Shown: one piece after another, positions 35,241-45,590 of the stretch
Layout of the letters: every line of letters begins with the position of its first letter
Position numbering within the stretch: position 1 is the first letter of the stretch
Origin: Tetraselmis striata
Taxonomy: Eukaryota > Chlorophyta > Chlorodendrophyceae > Chlorodendrales > Chlorodendraceae
Assembly (NCBI GenBank): GCA_006384855.1
Contig: VCJN01000126.1
Span: 124,001-188,000, forward strand
Length of the DNA: 64,000 nt
Direction of reading: 5' to 3'
The notes under the pieces: generated by a model
Told to the model about the DNA's origin: nothing
What the model saw: only the letters and a program-made list of their open reading frames with translations
The model's database searches: none
Translations under genes and position numbers: made by a program

Positions 35241-35517
35241 CGGGGGGGGACCTGGATGCGGCGCACCGCCATGGTGGACAGTTCGCCTGCCATTGCGGCA
35301 CCCCTCAGAGAGCGCGAGCTTGAGGTTAGGCGGGACTTTGGGGAAGGAAGCAGTGCACCGCTGGCGTCGGGGATTGTGATGCTGTCGCAACTCCGCGTTG
35401 GTTGGCGTGCCCGCCTGATAAACAGCGGCAGTGGTATTGTTCTATGTGGCAGCACCGCTTGCGGCTCGCGTGCTGCTGCTGCCGCGCGCTGGAGAAGTAG
35501 TGGGGGCGCAGACACCA

Positions 35518-35868
35518 AAAACGGCCGTCGTAGAGACGCTGCAAGGGTTTCACTGGTGCCAGTCCTGTCCCGGGGGCGAAAAAAAGTGGGGGCGCAGAGT
35601 AGTCGCTACCTGGTACCGGTACGGGTAGGAGCTGACAGGAGACCATCAGGCCAGGCGCCAGGCCAGGGTATGCTTGTAGCGCAAAACCCCAGTTAAGTCC
35701 CCGGACTTAAACCCTTTATTACCCTGTGAGTTTTTGCATTAAAAGTGAAGTTCGCCCCGCGGGAACTACTATTTTACCCTTTACTTACTTCACCCCCCCC
35801 CCCCCCCCCCCCCCCGGGACAGGACTGGCAACAGTGAAACCCTTGCAGCGTCACTACGACGGCCGTTA
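35518..35868. repeat. Repeat X copy 1 with terminal inverted half
   Basis: 35518-35575 (ACGGCCGTCGTAGAGACGCT...CCAGTCCTGTCCC) is the inverse of 35816-35868 (GGGACAGGACTGG...ACGACGGCCGTT). The interior (35589-35790) shares AGGAGACCATCA, CCAGGCGCCA, AACCCTTTATTA and TTTTACCCTTTACTT with 36862-37070. A C run at 35792-35815 separates the parts. Confidence 0.75.
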
Positions 35869-35877
35869 TTTAGCCAG

Positions 35878-36022
35878 TCTGATGCGTGTGCTCGTGCCCA
35901 TTCTGCGTCTTCTCATGTTACTGCTTCCACCCTACAGTCGCTGTAGAGGACCTTTCTGATTGTCCTTTTTTTTTGGTGATCTCCGATATCGCCTTCTGCT
36001 GCTAGCTCATGTAAATATATAC
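35878..36022 (+). mobile_element. LINE family A, 145-bp 5'-truncated insertion
   Basis: This stretch carries only the last part of the LINE (TCTGATGCGTGTGCTCGTGC ... GCTAGCTCATGTAA). It is flanked by TTAGCCAG at 35870-35877 and 36023-36030. The paralogous repeat at about 37105-37125 (GGCCGTTTAGGCAGCAATCGAG) is the empty site, which confirms the insertion limits. Confidence 0.85.
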
Positions 36023-36760
36023 TTAGCCAGCGATCCAGTTACGGAAACCCCTGGGTCGGCAACGCTCCGTTATAGTATCTTTCGCGGATGTGGCGAAAGA
36101 ACGTGATATAGTTCACGTTACATCGTTCGGACATTAGGCGAGTGAAGTAAGCAGGTAAGTACAAATGAGCTCCGTTAATAGTCAACAAGCAAATTGCGGA
36201 AGCATTCACTGTGGGATCACCGTCTAAAACACCGCCATCAAACAGGCACATTCCTTGTCCGCTCGGTAGAGCGGTCGTCTCGTGTGCGAGAGACCCAGGT
36301 TCGATTCCTGGCCGATGTATTTCGGCAATATCGGCCCCGCCCGGTGTGTCCCGGGTTTACTCGGTTGATGCATTAACACTTCGGGGTTCGAATGAGGCAA
36401 TGGTCTACGGACGGGCTATGCCAGACCTACGACTGCAGTTGGCGCACAAGGTCAAGTGCTGGGGCGGCTTCGGTCGATGTCCCGGCGCGAAATTTACTTC
36501 AACCGCCATCAAAATCCTCGGCAATGACCACGAAAGGCCCGCCCTATCCGTTTGGGCGTCGGCCCATTATTCGAGTAATGCGAGTTGGGACAAGCCCCAT
36601 CCCGCGGAGCAAAGCATTTTCGGGAGTGCGTACATGCGCAAAAAAGGCAATGTGAGGGAGGGCCATTATTGTAAGTGGAAAAATTCCCATTCCCAGTAAA
36701 TCCAGGGCGCCGCGAAGGGAATAGGGAGGGACTGCCCAACATAAGGGCAATTAACTCCTC
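36023..36760 (+). repeat. Dispersed repeat Y, longest copy
   Basis: It begins GAGTTACGG-like sequence, runs through GCATTCACTGTGGGATCACCGTCTAAA, holds the tRNA-like segment, and ends CCAGGGCGCCGCGAAGGGA. It aligns with 37113-37475 in direct orientation (which lacks the internal 36240-36500 part) and with 45055-45437 in inverse orientation. Short ORFs are not conserved between copies, so it looks non-coding. Confidence 0.75.
36250..36325 (+). tRNA. Degenerate tRNA-Thr(CGU)-like segment inside repeat Y
   Basis: The T arm is perfect (CCAGG-TTCGATT-CCTGG) and contains the B-box GGTTCGATTCC. A D-arm-like GCTCGGTAGAGC precedes it. The anticodon loop can be read CTCGTGT, with four of five stem pairs. 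The acceptor stem pairs in only four to five of seven positions, and the left part of the D arm is defective. It is better seen as a tRNA-derived (SINE-like) or pseudo-tRNA sequence than a working tRNA. Confidence 0.45.
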
Positions 36761-36861
36761 GAAGTATTCTCGGAATACCCTGGCTACTAATAAAATCCCT
36801 AAACTCCGGAACTAACAACCCCAAATTATGACGTGCTGCTTCTGCCGTAACTGAAGTATTG

Positions 36862-37112
36862 AGGGCGCAGATGTAATCGTTACCTGGTACCAACCGGTAT
36901 GGGTAGAAGACGACAGGAGACCATCATGCCAGGCGCCATGCCAGGGTAGACGTGCAGCGAAAACCCTAATTAAACCCTTTATTATCCTTTAATACTATTT
37001 TACAGTAGAAGTAGGTAAAGCTCGCCGCGGGAACTATTTTACCCTTTACTTTTTCGCCCCTAAGACAGGACTGGCAACAGTGAAACCCCTGTAGCGTCAC
37101 TACGACGGCCGT
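36862..37112. repeat. Repeat X copy 2
   Basis: This is a direct repeat of 35589-35868 (GACAGGAGACCATCATGCC ... AGACAGGACTGGCAACAGTG). It lacks the C run and the inverted left half, and it is followed directly by repeat Y copy 2. Confidence 0.75.
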
Positions 37113-37475
37113 TTAGGCAGCAATCGAGTTACGGAAATCCCTGGGTAGGCAGCGCTCCGTTACAGTCAACAATATGCAAATTGCCGAAGCATTCACTTTG
37201 GGATCACCGTCTAAATGCTGCCATCATAAATTCACTGCCATCAAAATACCCGGCACTAACCACGAATGGCCCGTTTGGGCGTCGGCCCATTCGAGTAATG
37301 CGAGTTGGGGCAAGCTCCATCACGCGGAGGAAAGAATTCGGGAGTGCGATACATGTGAAACAACAAGGCAATGTGAGGGAGGGCCCGACGCCATTATAAG
37401 TGAAAAATTCCCGTCCCAGTAAAATCCAGGGCGCCGTGAAGGGAGTAGGGAGGGACCCCGCCCAAAATCAAGGCA
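37113..37475 (+). repeat. Repeat Y copy 2 (short form, empty LINE site)
   Basis: It matches 36030-36240 plus 36510-36745 without the tRNA-like middle. Its left edge preserves the uninterrupted target of the LINE inserted at 35878-36022. Confidence 0.75.
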
Positions 37476-37849
37476 ATCAAGTCCTCGAAGTGTTGACGCA
37501 AGACCCTGACTCACTACTAATGAAATCCCTAAACTCCGGAAATAAGAACCCCAACATATCATGACGGTGATACCCCACCGCGGGCACTCACCCAACAAAT
37601 GTGCGATCATAGTCTCCGATTCACTTCCGCCACATGCATGCATGGCAGTGTTAAAGAACCGCTCAAGCGTAGCATGAATCCCGGGCCAATCGGCGGGCAA
37701 TGGGAAATATTCGGGTTCGTAATTGAATCATAATGTGCAGCCCGGCCACAACCCCCGCAAGGACACTCGCCCCATACGTAGGGGTGCCCAAGCACGCCAA
37801 TCCCGTGTATGGTGTGAGCGTCGTCAAATACATGAGCGGTTAGAAGCGT

Positions 37850-39983
37850 GACCTGATTGCGTTGGGATATACGTGGAGAGCGGAGCCGTGCCGTGAAACT
37901 ACGCGATGAACTTGGCGGAGCTTGCCCATTTCATGGATGGGCTTATCTCGCGGGCCGCCACTACCGTCCTGGTGATCATCGCCGCGGTGCATCGCGAAGT
38001 TTGCATCGTGTTGTATCTGTGGAAGACCGCCGCCCGTGGCTTCGAGACTTGCACCATGGAATTGACGGATTTCCTGATGCGTGGTGTGGATTTGTTACCG
38101 GCGTGGGATGCGATTATCGTTGGTCGTTTGACCGCGGAGGACCACGTTTTAGCGGAGCCCCGGAGTATCACATGCCGGCGCGATGCCGGCGGCTAAAGGG
38201 GGTGGGGGTGGGGAGGTCATGGTGGCGGCATGCACTCCGAAGAGGCCGCACTCCGCCGACCTTATCCTCTCGTGTCACAACAATAGGAAGTGTACTACTG
38301 TGCTTAATAACCGTTAAAAGCGGCGGAGAAGTGTTAAGTTTCCGACCGACCTAACAACTATGCAAGGAGATATGGGCGTCGATTCCATGTACGCCGCAGC
38401 GGAGGAGCCGCACCTCGCGGCCTTCCCATATCAATTGAAGGAGTGGACCCCTTGCCGCCCGCCTCTATTGCATGCGCGGTATCTTTCACATCTTTCCTCT
38501 ACTAGCAGTTGGGACACGTTGAGGAGTCGCCTTTGCCATGGGCAGCGACGCTGCGCCGCGTGGGATGTCGCCCATGCCAGAGAGGACTCCGTTGTGGCAT
38601 GGGAGACTGACCGAGCGTCGGGCATCGCACCTACCAGTGGGCAACTAACGCGATCCTCAAAGCCGGCACGACCGAAGCCACCCTTGACCCCTCGCCCCGC
38701 CTCCCGCTCGGGAAGCTACCGCGCCTCAACTTCGCTGTCAAGAACCCCAATGGCTTGTCCTAGGTCGCTGCAAATCTCGCGCATACGCGCCGCCGGCGCA
38801 CGTTTTCCGACGGCTTCGCACAAGCCAATACGGTTGTGCGGATTCGCATGCCTTCCCGATCTGGCCACGGGAGCACCTAACCTCCGACACTCCCGTTGCC
38901 TACTAGCATAGCGGACTCATGCGAGTATGCGACTACCGCGTTGCCATGCGAAAGTGCAATGGCGTCACGAACCTCGGCGTCGGCGCACTCGGACTTGAGG
39001 ACATGTGTCCTCAAGTCCGAGTGCGCCGGCAGCGTCTGACGAGACCATGGAACGCCACATCGTCCGATGCCCGCCCCGCGCCGGCGGCTGGCACGCGGCC
39101 CACGCCGCTATTGCTCCGGTCCTAGAACATATATATGGTACTCGAGTCGGACGGCCCTAAACACTCCGTGCAAATGGAACTACGGGGTCCGCGGGGCCCT
39201 AGCGACACGGCCTGCCCTGGCGACGTCGTATGGCGGGAGCTTGGGGGGGCGGGGGTGCACCATGTACTGGACGTGGCGGTCACCGGCGCCTACCGCATTA
39301 CCGCAACACCTTGGCCGTCCAAGCCGCCTCCCAACCAGGCTTCGCCGCGCGCCAACGCCAGCCCACCAAGTTCTCCATTGACGCGAGGTCCTCGCGCTTT
39401 GTGCAACGCCGCCACCGTTTCGTGCCATGTGTTATGGAGGATGGTGGGCGGTTGGGCGAGCACCTCTTGGCTCTGCTGCGCGAATTGGGCGAGCGGGGTG
39501 TATCGGCTAGCCGACTTGGATCGCCCCCGTCATGAAAACCACTGCGCCCGTCTGATGTCATCACCTTTTGGGTACAAGTACGTCGCGGGACGGCTCGCCA
39601 TGCACGCCATGTCCGTCGCAAACACACCAAGTCCGTCGCTATGCACGTGTTCTTCCCGAAGTGCGGCCTCCGATGAGAGAACACATCCGGCCCTTCGGCC
39701 GCCGGGGGGCGTCACTCACGCGCGCTCTGCCGGCCCTTTTACTTATCGCTTTGGTTAAACTTCTCAACCGCGGAGGTGATGGTGAGTGAAAGTGCTCGGA
39801 GCATCTTAATTTGGGAGCAGCGAGCCGGGCTCAAGCTGCGGGGACTGTGGGCAGGAAGAAAATGAAAGCAGAGCGCCCGGCGGGCCGGGAGACAGGCACG
39901 CGCGCGCAAAGGCGCGGGGGACATGTGCCCGGCCGGTGCTAGTGTAGCGGGCGGTGCTAGGCTATCGGGCAGATTTCAACATC
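37850..39983 (+). mobile_element. LINE family B, decayed, C-terminal part and 3' UTR
   Basis: Plus-strand coding pieces in shifting frames end in a LINE ORF2-type C-terminus. The Cys/His motif reads DETMERHIVRCPP (about 39042-39080) and is followed by GGWHAAHAAIAPVLEHIYG. Next come GDVVWRELGGAGVHHVLDVA (about 39218-39278) and, after a frameshift, RHRFVPCVMEDGGRLGEHLL (about 39411-39470), which corresponds to YPFVVEDRGRLGKS in family A. The 3' UTR (39763-39983) recurs at 42296-42515. Upstream frames (37857-38911) are unclear. No intact reverse transcriptase motif is found. Confidence 0.65.
38981..39028. repeat. Perfect palindrome, 23-bp arms with 2-bp spacer
   Basis: The left arm at 38981-39003 (CGGCGCACTCGGACTTGAGG plus ACA) is exactly complementary to the right arm at 39006-39028, with TG between. 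It sits inside LINE B just before its Cys/His motif. Confidence 0.95.
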
Positions 39984-40409
39984 CCCCCTCAATTGTACAC
40001 GGGGGTCATTTCCGTCTGACCGCTATGTGCAATTGGATGGAACAATGGTCATCGGCGGAATCTGGCGCTAATACATTACCGAATAGTAGTAGTACTCAAT
40101 AGCGACTACCCCACATATCCTTGCTTGATAGCTTCCAAGCGACGCGCTCCCGCGTGCGCAGTGCACTCCATGCTGCAGTGTCGCCCCGCTGTGTTGTCTT
40201 ATCCGCCGGAGGTGGCTGGTGACGAGGCTGCGAGGGCGTCGTCATCTTCGTGCCATAGGCGATGCCGGGCAGTGCCCTGCGCAAGATGCTATTTGGCAAC
40301 CTATTTGTGACCGCCGGGGCTGCTTAGCACGGGCTGCTGGTAGCCAACGCAGCCACGGGAGCACATGGCGGGTTGCTCGTAGCTAAGCTGCAGGCTCCCA
40401 ACAGTAGCG
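39984..40409. other. Spacer after LINE B
   Basis: There is no gene. The decamer TAGCGACTAC occurs at about 40101-40110. Confidence 0.4.
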
Positions 40410-41246
40410 CTATCTTGCCGACGTTAGCCCCAACGCGCACGCACGCCTCCATGCCAAAGGGCAGATAGCCACCGCAGTCCGGGGAGGGGGGAGGGGGTCC
40501 GCATGCAGCTCATACAAGGATGCTCGTAGCTGAATAGTTCGCAGGGGGGCTGCTCGTAGCTGCGCGACCGGCACCAATATTGGGATGCTCATAGTCGCGT
40601 TGCTGATCCGGATGGTGCACTCGCCCTCCTCGCGGTCGCCGATGATGCAAAAACAGTAGAAGCCGTCGGGCGCGGCGCGAAAGTTGGTGTTCTCGCACGG
40701 CCAGCCGCCGCAGTGGCCGGCCTTGTTGTCGTCGTCGTCGTTGCTAGTTGCAGCCGTCGAGCGAAGGGCGCCATTCGGGGATGTCGGGGAGGGGCACCGC
40801 AGTCTCGGGAGCGGGAGCTCTAGATCCGGCGCGGCCTCCAGTGCATCGGGTTGGGCATGAAGATCGGCACAGTAGGCGCAAGGGTCGTCGCAGCGGCCGC
40901 CCATAGGGTCCGCGAGCACGGTGTCGTAGATGCGCGTTAATCTCGGCAAGCAGCTCGCGAAGAAGTCGCCCCGTGGCGTTCTGTTGCCGTTGTATGAAGC
41001 ACAAATCACGAAGCACTGCACGTCGAAGTGGATGCCCGCTACGCGGCCCTGCGTCGGCGGTAAGGGCACCACGTTGTTGCTTCCGGTGTTTGGGACCAAT
41101 ATGCGGGATGTGATCGGCGGGACCTGGTTAGGTAGGCGCTTGACTTGGTAGCCGTAGGGCTGCTCATACGCAGACTGCTCGCAGTCGGGCCGCCCGGAGA
41201 TGTGTGCTGCGATTTTGGGAGCGCTCGTATTGTCCCATGTACGCAT
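40410..41246 (-). CDS. Cys-rich ORF of unknown function
   Basis: A 278-codon frame begins at the ATG at 41246. It has two Cys-rich parts: CDDPCAYCADLHA (about residues 120-132) and GHCGGWPCENTNF with FYCFCIIGDREEGECTI (about residues 180-215). There is no signal peptide, and a possible N-glycosylation site (ISNATMS) is present. I do not recognise a family. It lies between transposon remains, so it may be an exon-rich gene fragment, a retroelement ORF, or a chance frame in GC-rich DNA. Confidence 0.3.
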   Translation of the reverse strand: MRTWDNTSAPKIAAHISGRPDCEQSAYEQPYGYQVKRLPNQVPPITSRILVPNTGSNNVVPLPPTQGRVAGIHFDVQCFVICASYNGNRTPRGDFFASCLPRLTRIYDTVLADPMGGRCDDPCAYCADLHAQPDALEAAPDLELPLPRLRCPSPTSPNGALRSTAATSNDDDDNKAGHCGGWPCENTNFRAAPDGFYCFCIIGDREEGECTIRISNATMSIPILVPVAQLRAAPLRTIQLRASLYELHADPLPPPRTAVAICPLAWRRACALGLTSAR

Positions 41247-41573
41247 GACGAGTTGCTACCAACATCACAGCGGTTATCCATTCCGCCGAAGGTGGAAGCC
41301 GGAACGCGATAGGCGGGACCTAGGTAGGTAGGCGCCTAGGCGGTTCGCGTGTTGTTCTTGGATGGCTTCTAAACGACGCGCTCCGCGCTGAAACGCTCCA
41401 CTTTGTTATCTCTGTCCGGGGTCCGGGGATCCGCACTTCAGTTAATCGACGGTCGTCCGGCGGTCCTTCCACTGAGCAAAAGCCACCAGCGGGCTCATTG
41501 GTCGTTTCACCGTCAGCCTCCGGTGATATTGCTAGTAGAACCACGACGTTCGACGGCCTGGCTCGACGCAACG

Positions 41574-41897
<324 letters not shown>

Positions 41898-41999
41898 CAA
41901 ATTATATTCTTGAGGTTTGAATCTAAATAATGGCACGGCGGTGGTTGTCTGGGGACATCCCGGGACAATCCCGGGGACTTGTTTGTTGAATGCATCTTC

Positions 42000-42104
42000 G
42001 GAGGCTGGCTCTCTCGGGCGGGTAGGCGGAACCCCGATACGGTATGTTGAGCGCAGCCCCGGAGGCTGGCTCTCTCGGGTCGGTAGGCGGAACCCCGATA
42101 CGGT
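42000..42104. repeat. Two tandem copies with a 61-bp period
   Basis: GGAGGCTGGCTCTCTCGGG and GGTAGGCGGAACCCCGATAC recur at 42000-42043 and 42061-42104 with few changes. They lie just upstream of the second LINE B 3' UTR copy. Confidence 0.9.
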
Positions 42105-42295
42105 GTTGGGAGGGTTGTGTACTGGCCTCGGAGGCTCAACGAGCATCCCCCGCCCCTTGTGGGCTTGTTTTCGGCGCCTTTGTGGCTGCCGCCTTGGCTG
42201 TTTTTTGAACGATCCGGACGTGCGCCGGACGCACCAGCTTCTCCTTGCACCCCGCTCGCGCCCACGTGATGTGTGAGGGCCCATAACCTAAACGG

Positions 42296-42515
42296 CTCAA
42301 CCGCGGAGGTGATGGTGAGTGGAAGTACTCGGAGCATCTTACAGTGCTAGCAGCGAGCCGGGCTCGAGCTGCGGGGACTGTGGGCAGGAAGAGAATGAAA
42401 GCAGAGCGCCCGGAGGGCCGGGAGACATGCACGCTCGCGCAAAGGCGCGGGGGACATGTGCCCGGCCGGTGCTAGGGTAGCGGGCGGTGCTAGGGTATCG
42501 GGCAGATTCCAACAT
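42296..42515 (+). mobile_element. LINE family B 3' end, truncated copy
   Basis: It is about 90 percent identical by eye to 39763-39983, from CTCAACCGCGGAGGTGATGG to the shared end CGGGCAGATT(C/T)CAACAT. Coding sequence upstream could not be matched with confidence. It is interpreted as another 5'-truncated insertion of family B. Confidence 0.6.
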
Positions 42516-42849
42516 TGGTGCTTGCTCATATTGCCCCTTCCTGCCGCCCCTAGTGCTTTGCCTTCATCCGACTCTTCCCCATGCAATGTATACCTGAGAG
42601 CTTACTGGTAAGAATAGTTTGGGGGGTTCTAATTCACTGTAAAATACTATTAATTAAAGTAATAAGGTAGTTTACCGGTAATGATTCCGCGGAGGGTCTC
42701 AGCGCGGCGCACGCCCAAGGCCCCGGGCCGGGCCAGGCAGCGGCGGAACCGGCGCATCTGCTACGACGGGTGACGCCTACCAGCACGGGTAGTCGTCCCG
42801 AGGGCCCGCAGCCACGAGAATATATAACAGCGCCACGTCGCAAGTAGTA

Positions 42850-43620
42850 GTCGCGAGACGACAGCACACACGATGTGCCTGCGTCTTGGACTGCTTGAAG
42901 AATGCCGGAAGGGAAAGGATGCGGCTGGTTTCGCTTTTTCATCCCATCCATGAGGTTGCTTTTCTTCTTGACCCCTTCATGGCTGAGGCTGGGCAAACAA
43001 TGAATGCCTCAACCCGGCAACACGTGCGTACCATCCTTGGGAAGTACTGCTCATCTCCTGCGGAGCTGGATGCGACAATGCTGGAGTTCAACGAGTACAT
43101 CGATGGTGTTGGTATCTTCACTGAGGCTCGCCAGGAGTCTATGCAAGGCTGAGGCCAAGGAGCGTTATGCTCGCATGTCGTCCGCTTGGCGGGTTGAGCA
43201 CCATCGGCGTGACCCCTCCCACACTCAAATGACAATTATGAGGTGCCATTCACCAGGATGCGCCCTCTTGTGGTGGACTAACAACATACCCAACAAGTCG
43301 CGCATGAAGGAGATCGCCCTCTGTGTGCTCTCTTGCTCCGACCCCCACCGCGTGCCCTGTGGAGCGCATGAACTATGTTCATTAGCGCGTGGCCAGCAAG
43401 GGCCGTGCATCTCTTAAGCATGAGAATGTAAAGTCGTTGTATTGCTATGTCAACTTACGTCTGCTTGAAAATTATGATAAGGATGTGCTTGACATGGTAG
43501 AGGATGCGCTAGTTGTTGCCATGGAGGCTGTAGATAGGGAGGCGGAGCAGGGTGCCCAGCCGGCAGCCCCAGCCGCCACCGCCCCCCAAGCTGATGTTGA
43601 TAGGGTTCTCGCTCTATAGT
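42850..43620 (+). pseudogene. hAT-superfamily transposase remnant (C-terminal part)
   Basis: Three plus-strand frames in succession match the order of a hAT transposase C-terminus. The first reads LFHPIHEVAFLLDPFMAEAG (42886-43152), the block before the dimerisation domain. The second reads WWTNNIPNKSRMKEIALCVL (about 43272-43331), the start of the hAT dimerisation domain. The third reads HENVKSLYCYVNLRLLENYD (43419-43478), the closing helix that in plant-type elements ends YNLRL. Frameshifts near 43145 and 43390 and the loss of the usual Cys-Glu-Arg motif (PCGAHE here) show it is dead. No terminal inverted repeats were identified. Confidence 0.6.
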
Positions 43621-45054
43621 AATGTAGGAGAGAAGTATGGTACAATGTAACAATCCATGTGGCCCTATTTGTGTTGTGCGAGTTTGATGCTGATGCATTT
43701 TACACACTCAAACAGTATATTACACGCACCGCACGTGTGATGAACACAAGGGTAATTTTAAGTGTGAGGGGTATTAATTAATGGTAAAATACTATATTGA
43801 TTTATAAAAAGTAGTTTTTAGTAAATTACTCGTTTCAGGTATATCCCCATGTACCCAAACCCATCACTGCAACTGATAAAAGACTTGCATATTTCGTTGG
43901 GGAGGCAAAAATATATATTTCTATTTTTTTAATTTTTCCGGTGAGGTAGACAAGATATATGTCATCTGTGTAGGGCTGTCATCTTCGCCTCAACCATTTG
44001 TCGGACTAGGACGAGGCGATCCAGTCTGTGTCAGATTTATGAATGTATTATCATCCCGGGGTCAACTGCTAAGTAACTTTTCAAATAATCATTACTTCTA
44101 GTTGATCCATTGCTTACTCTATGCTATCTCTACAGCGGCATGCTCAGCCACACATGCTCTACGTGTGCCGATAGTGCAGCATGCTTTCAACAACGGGACT
44201 ATGGAACTCGACCCGTTATGCGCTCCGCAGTAGAGAGCGCCATAAGACCACATGGGCAGCATAGGGACGCAAGCGCGTGGAGAGGGCGGCGGTTGCTGGC
44301 TAGCTATTTAGCGCCTTGAGCGATGGACACACCATCTTACGAGGCTACATGTACGCGTTCGGCGCGTATGTACGGATCGTGCGGCGCGGCATAGTGCTCG
44401 GGTGCGGCTGCTTATTGTATTAGTCGCTACGTGGCGGTAGATACAAGCCGACTGGGAGGTGTTTCCGGGCGCATACAAGCCGCCCGGTGGAGGGCGCGCG
44501 AATAAGCGCGACCGATCACCGGAAGGCTTGGACTCGCCCGGAAACACCGACCGGAGGCGGCTTGTGTCGACCCTGAATTATCCGTGAAATAAACAGCACA
44601 AGTCCGCCCGGAAACGCCACGAACCCAACTGCGGTCGTAGCCGGCAGTGCAATTCTCCTCCAGGCATGTATGGCGGGATACAATATTGTAGCGTACACAT
44701 CGCTTATATACTGTTGAAACTCGCGGATTTGTACGGAAAATTAAATAATTGACTGGCATATAGCGACTACAAGCGCTCTGGTACTGCTGGTAGGGGACTT
44801 TACTTTTAATTTTACTGGGAGGGATCTGGGTGCCGCTATCGCTATGTACAAGGATTAGGCCGCTACTGTGCGGATTGCGGGCGCGGAGGCGCCGCTCCGC
44901 ATGTATCGTCGACGACCGCTCGTTCCGCCGGTACCCGTACCGTGCCAGCTGGTGCCATCAGGCGGGCTGGAGTCCAGAGTATATGACTAGTCGCGGAGTT
45001 CAGGGATTTTATTAGTAGTCAGGTTAGTGCGTCAACGCCTGAGGACTTAACTGC
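43621..45054. other. AT-rich spacer with an inverted-repeat cluster
   Basis: There is no supported gene. 44458-44471 (GGTGTTTCCGGGCG) pairs with 44535-44548, and 44475-44484 (ACAAGCCGCC) pairs with 44556-44565. A further CGCCCGGAAAC lies near 44607. TAGTCGCTAC occurs at 44421-44430 and its complement near 44761. Confidence 0.5.
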
Positions 45055-45505
45055 CTTTATTTTGGGCGGGGTCCCCCCCCTCCCTTCACGGCGCCCTGGA
45101 TTTTACTGGGAATGGGAAATTTTTCCAGCTATGGCGTCGGGCACTCCCTCACATTGCCTTTTTTGTTGCACATGTATCGCACTCCCGAAATGCTTTGCTC
45201 CGCGGGTTGGGGCTTGCCCAACTCGCATTACTCGAATGGGCCGACGCCCAAACGGGTAGGGCGGACCTTTCGTGGTCAGTGCCGGGTATTTTGATGGCAG
45301 TGTTTTAGACGGTGATCCAACAGTGTTGGAAATTCCGTCACTGGCCTCTAATTAGTCTTGCGAAATGTTTCGGCAATTTGCTTGATGACTATAACGGAGC
45401 GTCGCCTACCCAGGGCTTTCCGTAAGTGGATTGCTGCCTAAACGGCCGTCGTAGAGAGGCTGCAAGGGTTTCACTGGTGCCAGTCCTGTCCCGGGGGCGA
45501 AAAAA
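45055..45505 (-). repeat. Repeat Y plus end of repeat X, inverse orientation
   Basis: The segment is the reverse complement of 37060-37475: first the CCTGGATTTTACTGGGA end of Y, then GACGGTGATCCAA, then the X end AACGGCCGTCGTAGAGAGGC. Like copy 2 it lacks the tRNA-like middle. The shared X-Y order in three places shows they form one composite element. Confidence 0.75.
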
Positions 45506-45530
45506 CAAATGACTAGTCGCCACTGGATTT

Positions 45531-45590
45531 TCTTCTGGATTTCTGCATGGATTTCTTGAATTTTGCAGCTAGCACGTGTAATCATCACAT
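45531..45590 (+). repeat. Dispersed repeat Z, copy 1
   Basis: GGATTTTCTTCTGGATTTCT and GCTAGCACGTGTAATCATCA match 60290-60352 in the same orientation. Its end (GCTAGCACxCGTAATCA) resembles the LINE A terminus GCTAGCTCATGTAA, so it may be the tail of a related LINE. Confidence 0.65.

Noticed and set aside
36250..36325. Working tRNA-Thr gene
   Set aside because: The T arm is perfect, but the acceptor stem and D arm are poorly paired and it lies inside a dispersed repeat. It is reported as a tRNA-like segment only.
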